NCBI GenBank assembly: GCA_947472115.1
Contig: CANIZU010000097.1
Location: forward strand, 1 to 6,961
Source of the DNA: Flavobacteriales bacterium
Lineage (GTDB): Bacteria; Bacteroidota; Bacteroidia; NS11-12g; UBA955
Direction of reading: 5' to 3'
Length of the DNA stretch: 6,961 bases
The notes beneath the pieces were generated by a model. It searched no databases. It saw nothing but the letters and a program-made list of their open reading frames with translations, and was not told where the DNA came from. Of the stretch, positions 6,236 through 6,961 are shown piece by piece (the first letter of the stretch is position 1; each line of letters opens with the position of its first letter). The position numbers were made by a program, and so were the translations under genes.

Positions 6236-6961
6236 TTGAAATACAAAGTATTAAATATATTTCTACTAGCGGCAATTAGCATTCTATATGTAGTTTTGGC
6301 ATTTTTCGTAAGTGGTGTTTTACTAATTGATTACTCAGAAATAGGCCTTTTTACAGATTGCTTGTTTTTTCTGTTTTTAAACTTTCTTTTTTTTCGCGTA
6401 TTAAAGCACAATCCAATTTACGCATGGTCAATATATATTCCAGCAATTATTATGGTTTTATCAACCTTATTTGTCAATTTAGTTCACGATGATGAATCTT
6501 TGATGGGTAATATCGAGTTGCTCTTTATTCCAATACTTACTTTGTGTTGCTTGCTTACTTACCGTATCGGTGTAAAATGGATGATGGCATTTGGTGTTAT
6601 ACTATCGCTTTTCATGTCATTTGTTGTCTATCCTAAGTCATCGAATCAGAACTTTTTAGATGAATCAACGCAATTGTCGCTAGATAAATTGAACCTAAAA
6701 AAAATAAGCCTAATCGATTCAGACTCGGTGAAGTATGACTTTCAAAAATTGATGAATCAAGAACATGTAGTAGTTTTCAGTATTATTGAATGTGCGCCTT
6801 GCAAGGGAATAAAAAGAGACTTGCTTCAACTGGCAACGGAAGACACTACACTCAGAAATTCTCTCGTCTTTATTACAAATGGAAAAATTGATGATTTCAA
6901 ACAGTTTAAACAACAAAAACGCCAGGAATATGGGTTAGGATTATATGATCAAGATGGATTA
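6236..6961 (+). CDS. Five-helix membrane protein with C-terminal thioredoxin-like domain, 3' partial
   Basis: I read this frame by hand; it is open to the right edge (242 residues visible). An in-frame TAA at 6221-6223 limits the start, and the first in-frame ATG (6452) lies inside a membrane segment, so the TTG at 6236, giving MKYKVLNIFLL, is the likely start. Five hydrophobic segments lie at about residues 5-30, 36-56, 63-83, 93-109 and 115-132. A polar linker follows, then a thioredoxin-like start: HVVVFSIIECAPCKGIKRD with a CAPC motif at 186-189, then SLVFITNG. Charges fit the positive-inside rule (MKYK, RVLKH and YRIGVK inside; DYSE and HDDES outside), which places the redox domain in the periplasm. 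The usual Trp before the first Cys is replaced by Glu. The family is TlpA/thioredoxin-like in general; no closer match is recognised. It may reduce, oxidise or isomerise exported proteins. The region is AT-rich compared with the left of the window. It starts 96 nt after the T9SS cargo gene on the same strand. Confidence 0.75.
   Translation, partial: MKYKVLNIFLLAAISILYVVLAFFVSGVLLIDYSEIGLFTDCLFFLFLNFLFFRVLKHNPIYAWSIYIPAIIMVLSTLFVNLVHDDESLMGNIELLFIPILTLCCLLTYRIGVKWMMAFGVILSLFMSFVVYPKSSNQNFLDESTQLSLDKLNLKKISLIDSDSVKYDFQKLMNQEHVVVFSIIECAPCKGIKRDLLQLATEDTTLRNSLVFITNGKIDDFKQFKQQKRQEYGLGLYDQDGL

Noticed and set aside
1..6961. CRISPR arrays, tRNA or rRNA genes, transposases, terminal inverted repeats of insertion sequences
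   Set aside because: No regularly spaced direct repeats, cloverleaf-like segments, rRNA-like stretches or transposase-like frames were seen on either strand, including around the junction near 940.

Overview
The window is most likely from a Bacteroidota chromosome or metagenome contig. It holds one complete and one partial protein of the type that member species export through the type IX secretion system (T9SS). The complete one has a signal peptide, a long array of PKD/Ig-like modules and a gliding-motility-associated (CHU_C, type B) C-terminal sorting domain. The genes have no clear Shine-Dalgarno sites, and a small outer-membrane beta-barrel protein is also present.

Layout, left to right. 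Positions 1 to about 941 (minus strand) hold the middle of a PKD/fibronectin-type adhesin-like protein, whose sorting domain should lie beyond the left edge. It meets, head to head, a plus-strand fragment up to 1563 that encodes only the last part of a membrane-bound proton/sodium-pumping pyrophosphatase (HppA) plus an unusual 15-cysteine tail. Both genes lack their 5' ends at the same point (about 925-955), so this is a rearrangement breakpoint or a chimeric join. A perfect 17-bp hairpin terminator follows hppA at 1611-1648. The AT-rich spacer 1649-1839 carries three inverted repeats, one of them operator-like. Next come a secreted beta-barrel protein (1840-2514) and, 76 nt downstream on the same strand, a 1182-residue multidomain T9SS cargo protein (2591-6139). 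The last gene (6236 to the right edge) encodes five membrane segments followed by a thioredoxin-like domain with a CAPC motif; it runs off the window.

How the parts may fit together. The beta-barrel and the T9SS cargo could be co-transcribed and both act at the cell surface. The cargo has a strikingly regular pair of cysteines in seven of its eight PKD-like modules, and the downstream membrane thioredoxin is predicted to face the periplasm. A link between the two through disulphide chemistry is possible, but rests only on gene order and cysteine pattern. Base composition falls from left to right: 35 of 60 bases are G/C at 181-240 and 15 of 60 at 6361-6420. No CRISPR array, tRNA, rRNA or transposase was seen.
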